Shown here piece after piece: positions 42,600 through 51,030 of a stretch of 64,000 nt of DNA. Position 1 is the stretch's first letter. Every line of letters starts with the position of its first letter. Origin of the DNA: Chitinophaga sp. CB10. Lineage in GTDB: Bacteria; Bacteroidota; Bacteroidia; Chitinophagales; Chitinophagaceae. A program made the position numbers and the translations under genes. The stretch spans positions 186,001 through 250,000 of the forward strand of contig MLAV02000001.1 of assembly GCA_001870995.2 (NCBI GenBank), in the 5' to 3' direction. The notes beneath the pieces were generated by a model. It made no database searches. It was not told the origin of the DNA and saw only the letters and a program-made list of their open reading frames with translations.

Positions 42600-42769
42600 C
42601 AGTGAACAATATGGCGCAACACAGTGAACAATTACCGCGCCAGCACAACAGTGAACAAGCAAACAGTGAACAAGTCCGCATTTTTCCAAATGCGTTAGTT
42701 AAGTTACAGTGAGCAAGCGTAAGAAATACGCAAACAGTGAACAATCAGTTTAATTAAGAACAGTGAACT
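42600..42769. repeat. Cluster of CAGTGAACAA direct repeats
   Basis: Seven near-identical copies on the plus strand at 42600, 42622, 42649, 42664, 42707 (CAGTGAGCAAG), 42735 and 42761 (CAGTGAACT). Spacing is irregular (22, 27, 15, 43, 28, 26 bases). There is no reading frame. A further copy lies at 43870 upstream of lacI. They lie in the SGNH upstream region and may bind a regulator. Confidence 0.75.
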
Positions 42770-42821
42770 GCGTCGTGGAACCTGCCATAGCGAGCAACTA
42801 TGGCAAGGTTTACGACCGGGA

Positions 42822-43844
42822 TCAGGTATGCAACACCAACTGCGATTCCATGATTAAACGCTGGTAATCGTTGAAGGCGCGTTCGCCGTTTAATATGCCC
42901 AGAAGCATATTAGTAGCGGCCTGGCCCTGTTCGTACGGGAACTGCTCCACCGAGGCAGCGGGCGGATAAGCCGTATAGCTGCTGACCGGTGTGTTGGCGT
43001 AAGATACAAAAGTTATATCTTTATTTATCTCCAATTTTTGTTTCAGGGCATACTGCACTGCATCCATCGCAACATAATCATTGAAAGTTACCACGGCCGT
43101 TACTCTTCTTTTGAGGGAAAGCAACTGCTTCATGGCTTCGGCGGTTCCGGCGGCCGTGAGGTCCGCGCTTACAATCAATTCCGGGTCATACTTCAGGCGG
43201 TGTTTGGAGAGCGCCCGCATATAACCGGCTGCGCGTTCCTTGCTGGCCACTAATTGTTCAGGCCCATTGATCATACCGATCACCCGGTGCCCCTTTTTCA
43301 GGAGGAAGTCCACCGCCTGCACGGTACCTGATTCCAGGTTGCAGGAAACGGAGTGGATATTCGGCAGGTCCGGGATACGGTCGAAAAACACCACGGGAAT
43401 TTTTGCCTGCCGCAGCATTTCAAAGTGTTCGTAATTCCGGGTATTCTTCCCGATGGACACGATGCAGCCATCCACGCGGTGCTGCTTCATGCTTTGGATG
43501 ATCTGTTTTTCCCGGGCCTCGTCGTCATGGGACTGCCCCAACAGCACCGTATAGTTGTTGCTGTAGGCGGTATCTTCAATACCGCTGATCGCGCTGGAAA
43601 AAAATGCTTCCGATAATTCTGGTAGGAGGATGCCGATGGTAAACGTTTTACCCTGCTGGAAGAAGATGGCGGTCTGGTTACGTTCATAACCCAGCTCGGC
43701 CGCGAGCTGCTGCACACGGGCCTTTGTTCTTAGACCAATGCTGTGATGGTCATGCAGGGCACGCGATACGGTAGATACGGATATGTTGAGTCTTTTCGCA
43801 ATTTCTTTTATTGTTGGTTGACCCGAAGAAACCACCTTTCTCAT
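42822..43844 (-). CDS. LacI-family transcriptional regulator
   Basis: A 340-residue regulator: HTH at residues about 10-30 ('TIKEIAKRLNISVSTVSRAL'), hinge helix region, then a periplasmic-binding-like effector domain ('IGILLPELSEAFFSSAISG', 'IPVVFFDRIPD', 'GHRVIGMINGPEQ'). The effector is probably a sugar. Gene order and the palindrome between it and the SGNH gene suggest it controls that operon. Confidence 0.92.
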   Translation of the reverse strand: MRKVVSSGQPTIKEIAKRLNISVSTVSRALHDHHSIGLRTKARVQQLAAELGYERNQTAIFFQQGKTFTIGILLPELSEAFFSSAISGIEDTAYSNNYTVLLGQSHDDEAREKQIIQSMKQHRVDGCIVSIGKNTRNYEHFEMLRQAKIPVVFFDRIPDLPNIHSVSCNLESGTVQAVDFLLKKGHRVIGMINGPEQLVASKERAAGYMRALSKHRLKYDPELIVSADLTAAGTAEAMKQLLSLKRRVTAVVTFNDYVAMDAVQYALKQKLEINKDITFVSYANTPVSSYTAYPPAASVEQFPYEQGQAATNMLLGILNGERAFNDYQRLIMESQLVLHT

Positions 43845-44215
43845 ACTATTTCGACATTAATGGAATATACAGTGAACAAGCCGGCGGGAAAGTTAATTAT
43901 TTATCATCAGATAACCCCGTTTAAATACTATAAAGCTAGCAAGCACAATCCATACGAATGTAATAATACTTTGGAGATCTTGCCCTATGAAGTTTATATT
44001 AAAGATACGGGGTCGCCGCGGCGGATTTGCTCCATTATAGAATAAATAGATATATGCGCGCAATAATATCTATTTATTTGTAACTAATCAAATTTTAATG
44101 TCTTTTCAGAAGATTTTGTTAAAGATAGCGGCCTTCGGCCTGTTATTTGCAATATGGGAAGTAATTTGCCAACGTCCACCGTTAACCTATCACGATTTTT
44201 TTTAAGATTACTTAA
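43845..44215. other. 370-base intergenic stretch before the OmpA-like gene
   Basis: AT-rich. It holds one CAGTGAACAAG copy (43870-43880) near the lacI start. Weak promoter-like TTATTTG and TAATTTG elements occur at about 44144-44168. I see no convincing gene, RNA or repeat beyond this. Confidence 0.5.
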
Positions 44216-45091
44216 ATGTTCAATTTTATGAAAATACAACGATTTGCCTTGCCGGTACTTGCAGCTGCAACCGTATTGGCTTCCTGTTCAGCTCCCCGTA
44301 AGCTGAGGGAATCCGAGGCAAGGAACGCACGACTGGATAGCCTGTATAGAGATGCTACGGCCAAATTACAACGCTGTGATGAAGATGCTGCCCGCGCAGC
44401 TGCTGCCTATAAAGAGCGCATCAACAATATGACCGAAAAGCAGCAGCAACTGCAAACCACCAATACGCAGATGCTGGATCACCTGAAAGAGCTGTCCGTT
44501 ATTTCCAGCAGCCAGGCGGAAAGTATTAAGAAGTCGCTGGAAAACATCGGCGCAAAAGACGCTTACATCAAAGACCTGCAGGGTGCGATTGCCCGTAAGG
44601 ACTCCCTCAATATGCAGCTGGTGCTGAACCTGAAAGGCGCTATCGGCAACCTGGATGATAAGGACATCAATATCAAAGTGGAGAAAGGCGTGGTGTATAT
44701 CGACATTTCCGATAAACTGCTGTTCAAGAGCGGTAGCTATGAGGTGACCGACCGTGCGAAGGAGGTATTGGGTAAAGTGGCGAAAGTATTGCTGAACCAG
44801 CCGGATATTGAATTCATGGTGGAGGGCCATACGGATAATGTGCCTTACCGCCCGAACGTACTGCTGGATAACTGGGATCTTTCTGTGAAGCGCGCTACCA
44901 GCGTGGTACGTATCCTGCAAAACCAATACGGTATTCCGCCTGCAAGGATGACTGCCGCCGGCCGTTCCGAATACGTGCCTGTTGCCAGCAACGATACGCC
45001 GGAAGGTAAATCCGCCAACCGCAGAACCAGGATCGTTATCCTGCCGCAGCTGGATCAGTTCTTCAAGCTGCTGGAAAAACCAGCTAATTAA
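44216..45091 (+). CDS. OmpA-family lipoprotein with coiled coil
   Basis: A 291-residue lipoprotein: lipobox 'TVLASCSAP', a coiled-coil region rich in Gln/Glu/Lys (about 40-130), and a C-terminal OmpA-like peptidoglycan-binding domain with 'VEGHTDNVPYRPN', 'NWDLSVKRATSVVRIL' and 'AAGRSEYVPVASNDTPEGKS' in part. An alternative start is the ATG at 44228. It likely tethers the outer membrane to the peptidoglycan. Some annotators would call the domain MotB-like. Confidence 0.88.
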   Translation: MFNFMKIQRFALPVLAAATVLASCSAPRKLRESEARNARLDSLYRDATAKLQRCDEDAARAAAAYKERINNMTEKQQQLQTTNTQMLDHLKELSVISSSQAESIKKSLENIGAKDAYIKDLQGAIARKDSLNMQLVLNLKGAIGNLDDKDINIKVEKGVVYIDISDKLLFKSGSYEVTDRAKEVLGKVAKVLLNQPDIEFMVEGHTDNVPYRPNVLLDNWDLSVKRATSVVRILQNQYGIPPARMTAAGRSEYVPVASNDTPEGKSANRRTRIVILPQLDQFFKLLEKPAN

Positions 45092-45173
45092 TACCCGGCC
45101 GCATAGTGGCGTAAACTGGCAAACAGTTATTCCTGCTTTGCCATTGTATGTTAACAATGCGTGTTAATACAAT

Positions 45174-45202
45174 CAAAGAGGAGGCTAGCGGCCTCCTCTT
45201 TG
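45174..45202. terminator. Bidirectional terminator between the OmpA-like and DUF2867 genes
   Basis: Perfect 12-base inverted repeat CAAAGAGGAGGC (45174-45185) and GCCTCCTCTTTG (45191-45202). It overlaps the stop codon of the minus-strand DUF2867 gene. Confidence 0.8.
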
Positions 45203-45676
45203 CATTTCAGGCGCAATTATTTTTTTGATCATTCCGGGGAAAATAAAGCCATGGAAAGGCCATACACTCATCCAGTATAATGCGCCGGCCAGGTTTTCCG
45301 GTACGTACACGGCGGTCTGTGTGAGCTTCCCATCTCCCAGGAAAAATAATAACCATGCCTGGCCCGGAACTTTCATTTCCGCTTCCAGCAGCAATATGCC
45401 CTGCTCCCTGTCGGCAATGACCACCTTCCAGAAGTCGGTATAGTCGCCTGCCTCCAGCCTGTCCTCATTTTTCCTGCCCCGCATACCCGGCCCGCCAACA
45501 AGCTTATCCATCCAGCCCCGGAGCTGCCAGAGCCAGTTGGCATAATACCATCCCCGTTTGCCGCCGATGGCGAAAATACGGTCGAGCGTTTGTTCCCGGT
45601 CGGCCACCGGTTGTTGCTGTATATCTTTATAAAACTTTCTTCCCCGGATGTACGTTTTCCAAAAATCCTGATCCAT
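45185..45676 (-). CDS. DUF2867 domain protein
   Basis: A 163-residue soluble protein: 'GGKRGWYYANWLWQLRGWMDK', 'GDYTDFWKVV' and 'YVPENLAGALYWMSVWPFHG' match DUF2867, a domain often fused to the C-terminus of NAD-dependent epimerase-like proteins. Here it stands alone, with a hydrophobic C-terminal stretch. Function unknown. Confidence 0.82.
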   Translation of the reverse strand: MDQDFWKTYIRGRKFYKDIQQQPVADREQTLDRIFAIGGKRGWYYANWLWQLRGWMDKLVGGPGMRGRKNEDRLEAGDYTDFWKVVIADREQGILLLEAEMKVPGQAWLLFFLGDGKLTQTAVYVPENLAGALYWMSVWPFHGFIFPGMIKKIIAPEMQRGGR

Positions 45677-45757
45677 GTGGTTATTAAAACACGCAAAGTT
45701 AACGGATCGCTAAGGGAAAAAAATCTTACATTCAATAACACCCTAAAAGAGGACTAT

Positions 45758-46234
45758 ATGGATATGAAGAAACAAATGGTAGCATCGCTGAAAGACTTGC
45801 TGCTAAAGGGGAATGCACATGTTACGTTCTGGGATGCGGTGAAGCGCCTGCCCGCGGATAAGCGGGGTGTGACGCCACCCAACATGCCTTACAGCATCTG
45901 GCAACTGGTAGAACACATTCGTATTGCGCAGTGGGATATCCTGGATTTTTCCCGTAACCCCAACTACAAGGAAATGAACTGGCCGCATGATTACTGGCCG
46001 AAGGAAACCGCGCCTGAAAATGAGCGGCAGTGGAAGCATACGTTGGAGCAGATCAAAGAGGATTTACATGCGTTTATCCAGCTGCTGGAAGCGCCGGATG
46101 CGGATCTGTTTGCGCCGTTTCCGCATGGGGATGGACAGCATTTATTCCGGGAAGCAGTGCTGATTGCGGATCATACGAGTTATCATACGGGGGAGATTGT
46201 AGCTATTCGCCGCATACTGAATTGCTGGCCTTAA
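45758..46234 (+). CDS. DinB family protein
   Basis: About 158 residues from the ATG at 45758 (MDMKKQMVASLKD). A four-helix DinB/YfiT-type bundle with His residues placed as metal ligands: 'LVEHIRIAQWDI' and 'LIADHTSYHTGEIV'. DinB proteins are putative thiol-dependent metalloenzymes; EgtB, two genes away, contains a DinB domain of the same fold. Whether this one uses a thiol is unknown. Confidence 0.85.
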   Translation: MDMKKQMVASLKDLLLKGNAHVTFWDAVKRLPADKRGVTPPNMPYSIWQLVEHIRIAQWDILDFSRNPNYKEMNWPHDYWPKETAPENERQWKHTLEQIKEDLHAFIQLLEAPDADLFAPFPHGDGQHLFREAVLIADHTSYHTGEIVAIRRILNCWP

Positions 46235-46253
46235 TCATTGTCCGCCGAAGCGG

Positions 46254-46295
46254 CCGTAGTGGCGCATACAACCGGTATGCGCCACTACGGGTTTT
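46254..46295 (+). terminator. Terminator between dinB-like and egtD genes
   Basis: Perfect 16-base inverted repeat CCGTAGTGGCGCATAC (46254-46269) and GTATGCGCCACTACGG (46275-46290), followed by GTTTTT. It ends the plus-strand DinB transcript. Confidence 0.9.
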
Positions 46296-47290
46296 TATAT
46301 CGCTTGCCATAAATAATCGCTGAACCAGTTGCGGTGATCGCTGAAGCGGGCCACCGGCGCAAACCCGCCGAGGGAGGCCAGCTGATCAATTTCCGCCGGA
46401 TCGTACTTCTGGGAAATCTCCATATACAGCGGTTCATTCTCCTTAAAATTCACGACAACGTTATCGCCTATACGTACCTGCTGATCGCACAGGCTGATGA
46501 GATAGCTTTTGCAGCTGCCCGTTTGCGGATCGTAGGTAGGGTAGTGCTCAAACTGGGTGACGTCAAAATTGCCATCCAGCTCCCGGTTGATCCTGCGGAG
46601 CAGGTTGAAGTTGAATTCCCGCGTGATGCCGGCATCGTCGTTATACGCGTGCAGGATGAGGCGGGGATGCTTTTTCAGGTCGAACCCGGTGAGCAGCAAA
46701 TCCCCCGGATGCAGGTGGCGCCGCAGTTGCTGGCAGAAGCTGCGGGCGGCAAATGGCGTAAAATTGCCAATATTGGCTCCCATGAACAATACTATTTTTC
46801 TTTTGGGGGAGATGTCGTTGGCCACTTTGAGCATCTCAAAGTATTCGCCCTGCAGCCCGTGAAACTGTAAGCCAGGTAACGTTTCCGGCAGGGTGTCTTC
46901 CAGGAGCCGGATTACATTACCGGATATATCGATCGGAAAGTACGTATAGTCGGTACCGTTATCCAGCAGGCGTTTGAGCAGGTGTACGGATTTAGAAGCG
47001 TCCCCTGCGCCCAGCTCCACGACATCGTAGTGGCTGGCATGCGCGTCAAAAGCGGCGGCAATGGCGGCGGACTGCTCCTGCATGATTTCCATTTCGCAGG
47101 CGGTGAGGTAGTATTCGGGGCATTGCATGATCTGTTGAAACAGCACATCGCCCTGTGCATCGTAGAAATACTTCGGGTCCAGGTATTTTTGCTGCGCCCT
47201 TAGTCCCTGCACTACATCATCGTAGAAAGTGCTGGTATGGCGGTTGCTGAATACCGTTGCCGGTGTGGAAATTACAGTGGTATGTGCCAT
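46295..47290 (-). CDS. egtD: L-histidine N-alpha-methyltransferase EgtD
   Basis: A 331-residue SAM-dependent methyltransferase that trimethylates histidine to hercynine, the first step to ergothioneine. 'PKYFYDAQGDVLFQQIMQC' and 'CPEYYLTACEMEI' open the EgtD domain; SAM motif I is 'VVELGAGDASKSVHLL'. 'LFMGANIGNFTPFAARSF' is the conserved block near the histidine pocket. Last of a five-gene run, 33 bases after egtB. Length is normal for the family. Confidence 0.92.
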   Translation of the reverse strand: MAHTTVISTPATVFSNRHTSTFYDDVVQGLRAQQKYLDPKYFYDAQGDVLFQQIMQCPEYYLTACEMEIMQEQSAAIAAAFDAHASHYDVVELGAGDASKSVHLLKRLLDNGTDYTYFPIDISGNVIRLLEDTLPETLPGLQFHGLQGEYFEMLKVANDISPKRKIVLFMGANIGNFTPFAARSFCQQLRRHLHPGDLLLTGFDLKKHPRLILHAYNDDAGITREFNFNLLRRINRELDGNFDVTQFEHYPTYDPQTGSCKSYLISLCDQQVRIGDNVVVNFKENEPLYMEISQKYDPAEIDQLASLGGFAPVARFSDHRNWFSDYLWQAI

Positions 47291-47323
47291 AACTCAATGA
47301 TTGTATCGTCAGTTAAAAATGGA

Positions 47324-48475
47324 TTAGCTTTTTGCCAGCCTGATACCGGTGAACTGCCAGCGCAGCGGCGCGTGGAAAAAGTTACGGTAGGTTTTACGGC
47401 TGTGTTCCGGCGGCGTTACTTCCGAACCGCCGCGCAGCACCATCTGGTTTACCATAAACTTGCCATTGTATTCGCCAATAGCCCCCGGCGCTTTTTTGAA
47501 GCCGGGATAGGGGAGATAGGCGCTTTCCGTCCACTCCCAGCGCTGGCCCCATGAAAATTTATCCGCTGCGGCTTCCCATTCAAATTCGGTGGGCAGGCGG
47601 AGGCCTTTCCAGGCCGCATAAGCCGCCGCTTCGTAATAACTCACATGGCACACGGGCGCATCCAATTCCAGTGGCTGCAGGCCATTCCAGGCGTATTGCT
47701 GCCAATCGTCCCCGATCAGGTACCAGTACATGGGCGCGGTAACGTGGTTGTTTTTAACCCAGTCCCAGCCTTCGGCATGCCAGTAACGAAAATCCGTATA
47801 GCCGCCGGCGTTAATGAAGTCCAGGTATTCCCTGTTGGTTACCAGTGCAGAGCTGATGGCGTAAGGCGCGAGGTACACCTGGTGCCTTCCCAGCTCATTA
47901 TCAAAACAAAAGCCTTTCCCATGATGCCCGATGCTGTAAATGCCTTCCGGTATGGCTATCCACTGCGCGTCCGTTGCAGGGGCGGGAGCGGGTTGCCGGG
48001 CAGGATCGTAAGCCGGCATCAGCGGGTTATGCCCGAGGATGTATTTGATATCCGTGTACAGCAGTTCCTGGTGTTGCTCCTCGTGATTGAGGCCCAGGAT
48101 CATGAGCGCTTCGAGGTCCTCCTCCATGGGATTGGAAAGGAATTTCTCCATCGCGTCATCCACATGGCGGCGGTATTTCATGACGTCCTCCACGGAAGGC
48201 CGGCTCAGGTTGCCGCGGTCCGTACGGATTACGCGCGCGCCCACGGATTCGTAGTAACTGTTGAATACGAAGTTGTATTGCGGATCAAACTCCGTATAGC
48301 CTGGCGCGTTAGGCAGGAGGATGAAGGTTTCAAAAAACCAGGTGGTATGGCCGAGGTGCCACTTCGGCGGACTCACATCTACAATTGGCTGCACAACGTA
48401 GTCTTCGGTTTTCAAAGGTGCGCAGATGTTTTCGGAACGGGATCTGACGGTCTTATATTTTTCCAGGATATTCAT
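47324..48475 (-). CDS. egtB: Ergothioneine synthase component EgtB
   Basis: A 383-residue non-haem iron sulfoxide synthase that joins hercynine to a sulfur donor. The DinB-like N-half gives the iron ligands His43 ('LGHTTWFFE'), His131 and His135 ('NHEEQHQELL'). The C-half is a formylglycine-generating-enzyme (FGE-sulfatase) domain: 'WEWTESAYLPYPGFKKAPG', 'NQMVLRGGS' and 'RNFFHAPLRWQFTGIRLAK'. No EgtA, EgtC or EgtE is in the window, so the sulfur donor may be cysteine directly and the C-S lyase is elsewhere. Confidence 0.92.
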   Translation of the reverse strand: MNILEKYKTVRSRSENICAPLKTEDYVVQPIVDVSPPKWHLGHTTWFFETFILLPNAPGYTEFDPQYNFVFNSYYESVGARVIRTDRGNLSRPSVEDVMKYRRHVDDAMEKFLSNPMEEDLEALMILGLNHEEQHQELLYTDIKYILGHNPLMPAYDPARQPAPAPATDAQWIAIPEGIYSIGHHGKGFCFDNELGRHQVYLAPYAISSALVTNREYLDFINAGGYTDFRYWHAEGWDWVKNNHVTAPMYWYLIGDDWQQYAWNGLQPLELDAPVCHVSYYEAAAYAAWKGLRLPTEFEWEAAADKFSWGQRWEWTESAYLPYPGFKKAPGAIGEYNGKFMVNQMVLRGGSEVTPPEHSRKTYRNFFHAPLRWQFTGIRLAKS

Positions 48476-48481
48476 ACATTT

Positions 48482-50047
48482 TTATTTTTTCAGATAACGG
48501 GCCAGGTCTGATATACTTTTTATTTGCAGGTCCATCGTTTGTTGCCGGCGCATCATCAGGGCGTAGGTATTGTTAAAACCGACAGGCTTGAGCCATTTGA
48601 TGCCGTATTGTTGTTCAAACTCCCGGCTAACATACGTGTACACCTTGTCTTTATCGGCTATCAGGGTATCCGTAATTTCGGCCGGTGTTTGCAAAATAGC
48701 CAGCAGGCCGGTACCGGTATATTCGGGATACACATCAAGTTGATTATTGTTCAGTGCATCGAAACAAATTTTTGTGCCACCAAGTCCCAGTTTGGTACTT
48801 ACTGCCAGGTCCGTATGGCCTTCGATAAGCATTTTGTACATATTGGCGAGGATGTAGCCATCCCCGAAAATCTTACAGCCAATGCGGATCGTGCCTTTGG
48901 AACCGTTCCTGGCGGGCTGGTACAAGCCTTTCTGCATTAAAAATTCCCGGGCTACTTTTTCCGGGCTGTACTTCAGGTAATCCACCTGGTAGTTCAGTGC
49001 CGTCATTATGCTATCATTAATTGTACCAGCCAGGAGGTTAAGGGTGGGTTCCAGCTCCGGATATTTTTCCAGGATGGTATTGGTGGCGATGGGCGCGGCG
49101 TAGTAAGGCGGAAAAATATGCTTATCATCCTGCAGGACTACGAGGTCGAAGGCTTTTCCACGGCCATCCGTGGAGCTGCCGCTGATCACGTCGATCGTTT
49201 TTTCGTAGGCGGCTTTGTACATGATCATATCGCTGATCACAAGGGGATTGATATGTATGCCGTAGACGGTGCGCAGCCCGAGGTTTCCATCCCGGCGGCC
49301 CATGAACTCCGGCGTGAAGCCGGCTTTGAGCCGGGCGTTATTTCTCATGGGCAGCAGGTAAAAGGAGGAAAGTACGATTAGGATCAGTGGCAGCAGGTAT
49401 AAGCGCATGCGCGACTGCCGGGTCATCCTTTTTTGCAGCAGGGAAATGAGCCAGTCGAACAGTATGGCCAGCAATGCGGCCGGTATGGCGCCGGCGAGGA
49501 TCATGCCGGTATTATTCAGCGCGATGCCTCCGAAAATAAACTCTCCCAGTCCGCCGGCTGCGATGTAGGCCGCCAGCGTAGCCACGCCCACGTTGATCAC
49601 CGTCGCCGTACGGATGCCCGCCAGGATCACCGGCATGGCCAGTGGCAGTTGCACTTTCAGGAGCAGCTGCCGGTCGCTCATGCCCATGCCGGTTGCCGCT
49701 TCCGTTACCGCGGGGTCCACGCCCTGGATGCCGGTATAGGTATTGCGGATGATGGGCAGCAACGCATAGAGGAACAGGGCTACGATAGCGGGTTTTACGC
49801 CTATGCCCAGCAAGGGGATCATGAAGCCCAGCAGCGCAATACTGGGAATAGTTTGCAATACGCCGGCAATGCCGAGCACGAGGCCGGAGAGCCTGCGGCG
49901 GCGGGTAATGAGGATGCCCAGCGGCAGGCCGATGGCTATGGCGATGAGGACTGATATGAACGTAAGCCCGGTATGGGTCAGCGTTTGCTGCAGCAGCTTG
50001 GCCGACTCCTGCTGTATAAAATCAAAGAAGCTGGTGGATGGTTCCAT
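48482..50047 (-). CDS. egtU: ABC permease fused to circularly permuted betaine/ergothioneine-type binding domain
   Basis: A 521-residue fusion. Residues 25-205 are a BPD_transp_1 permease ('AATGMGMSDRQLLLKVQLPLAM' holds the EAA loop); a further helix at about 215-233 links to a ProX/OpuCC-type binding domain. That domain is in swapped order: the usual second half ('LKAGFTPEFMGRRDGNLGL', 'FPPYYAAP', 243-372) comes before the usual first half ('GTIRIGCKIF', 'LGGTKICFDAL', 'YPEYTGT', 'GFNNTYAL', 385-516). The family includes EgtU; the gene symbol rests on egtB and egtD in the operon. A glycine-betaine or choline transporter is the alternative. Confidence 0.78.
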   Translation of the reverse strand: MEPSTSFFDFIQQESAKLLQQTLTHTGLTFISVLIAIAIGLPLGILITRRRRLSGLVLGIAGVLQTIPSIALLGFMIPLLGIGVKPAIVALFLYALLPIIRNTYTGIQGVDPAVTEAATGMGMSDRQLLLKVQLPLAMPVILAGIRTATVINVGVATLAAYIAAGGLGEFIFGGIALNNTGMILAGAIPAALLAILFDWLISLLQKRMTRQSRMRLYLLPLILIVLSSFYLLPMRNNARLKAGFTPEFMGRRDGNLGLRTVYGIHINPLVISDMIMYKAAYEKTIDVISGSSTDGRGKAFDLVVLQDDKHIFPPYYAAPIATNTILEKYPELEPTLNLLAGTINDSIMTALNYQVDYLKYSPEKVAREFLMQKGLYQPARNGSKGTIRIGCKIFGDGYILANMYKMLIEGHTDLAVSTKLGLGGTKICFDALNNNQLDVYPEYTGTGLLAILQTPAEITDTLIADKDKVYTYVSREFEQQYGIKWLKPVGFNNTYALMMRRQQTMDLQIKSISDLARYLKK

Positions 50048-50052
50048 GGATG

Positions 50053-50997
50053 CTACCGGGTTTTATAGGTTTGTAATCCGTTCATGACAGCGCTGCCGGT
50101 GATGACTTTAGCCGTGCCGTTATGCGTAGCAATCACGGGGCTGGAAGTCAGCAGGGACAAGGCTTCCCAACAGGAGGCATCCCCTGTTATCTCCACATAG
50201 TTTTCTCCATTATGGGAAGACGGGATGGTATCCCATATATCGCGGAGCTTCAGGGTGGAAAGTTCCAGCTGTGTGCGCTGCCGGTCGAAGAAGTTGCGTA
50301 CAAAATCATTCGCCGGCCGGAACAGGAGTTCCGCGGGGCGGCCGGTTTGCTGGATGCGGCCTGCGTTCATGAGGCAGATGCGGTCCCCCAGCTGAAAGGC
50401 TTCTTCAATATCGTGCGTTACCAGTACTACGGTTTTGGTATGCAGTTCGTCGAGGGATTTAAATTCCTGCCGCACTGCATCGCGGGTGAGCGGGTCCAGT
50501 GCGCCGAAAGGTTCATCCATGAGGAGTACCGGCGGATCTGCGGCCAGGGCGCGTGCCAGGCCTACCCGTTGCTGCTGGCCACCGCTCAGTTGGTGCGGGT
50601 AGCTGTGAGCATATTGTTCAGGAGGTAATTTCAGTTTATGCATGAGCGTATGGCAGCGCGCAATGGTTTTTTCCCTGGGCCAGTTGAGCAGCTGAGGTAC
50701 GGTGCAGATGTTTTCTTCGACGGTGTAGTGCGGAAACAGGCCGTTGTTTTGCAGCACGTATCCGATACTTTTACGCAGCGTAGTAGCGGGTATGCGCCGG
50801 ACGTTTTCCCCGTTGACTTCCACCGTGCCGGAACTGGCGTCCAGCAAGCGATTGATGAGCCGCAGCGTGGTGGTTTTACCGCAGCCGCTGGTGCCCAGCA
50901 ACACCATTATCTCCCCATCATTAACAGTGAGTGAAATATCATCTACTGCATTTTTCCCTTTCTCAAAAAATTTACTGACGTGACTTAGTTGGATCAT
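50053..50997 (-). CDS. egtV: ABC transporter ATPase, OpuCA/EgtV type
   Basis: A 314-residue ATPase. Walker A 'LGTSGCGKTTTLRLI', Q-loop 'YVLQNNGLFPHYTVEENI', signature 'QLSGGQQQRVGLARAL', Walker B 'PPVLLMDEPFGALD' and the switch His 'VLVTHDIEEA'. The C-terminal 70 residues look like a single degenerate CBS half rather than the tandem CBS pair of OpuCA. It pairs with the fused permease 5 bases downstream. The substrate is inferred from the operon. Confidence 0.85.
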   Translation of the reverse strand: MIQLSHVSKFFEKGKNAVDDISLTVNDGEIMVLLGTSGCGKTTTLRLINRLLDASSGTVEVNGENVRRIPATTLRKSIGYVLQNNGLFPHYTVEENICTVPQLLNWPREKTIARCHTLMHKLKLPPEQYAHSYPHQLSGGQQQRVGLARALAADPPVLLMDEPFGALDPLTRDAVRQEFKSLDELHTKTVVLVTHDIEEAFQLGDRICLMNAGRIQQTGRPAELLFRPANDFVRNFFDRQRTQLELSTLKLRDIWDTIPSSHNGENYVEITGDASCWEALSLLTSSPVIATHNGTAKVITGSAVMNGLQTYKTR

Positions 50998-51030
50998 GCG
51001 AATGAGGAATTATGTACACATTTTATGGCC

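Noticed and set aside
42600..42769. The CAGTGAACAA cluster as a CRISPR array
   Set aside because: Repeats are only 10 bases, spacers vary from about 5 to 33 bases, and no cas gene is in the window.
43743..44045. A 100-residue plus-strand frame overlapping the start of lacI
   Set aside because: It overlaps the HTH-coding end of lacI, has no domain and unusual composition; the rest of it lies in AT-rich intergenic DNA.
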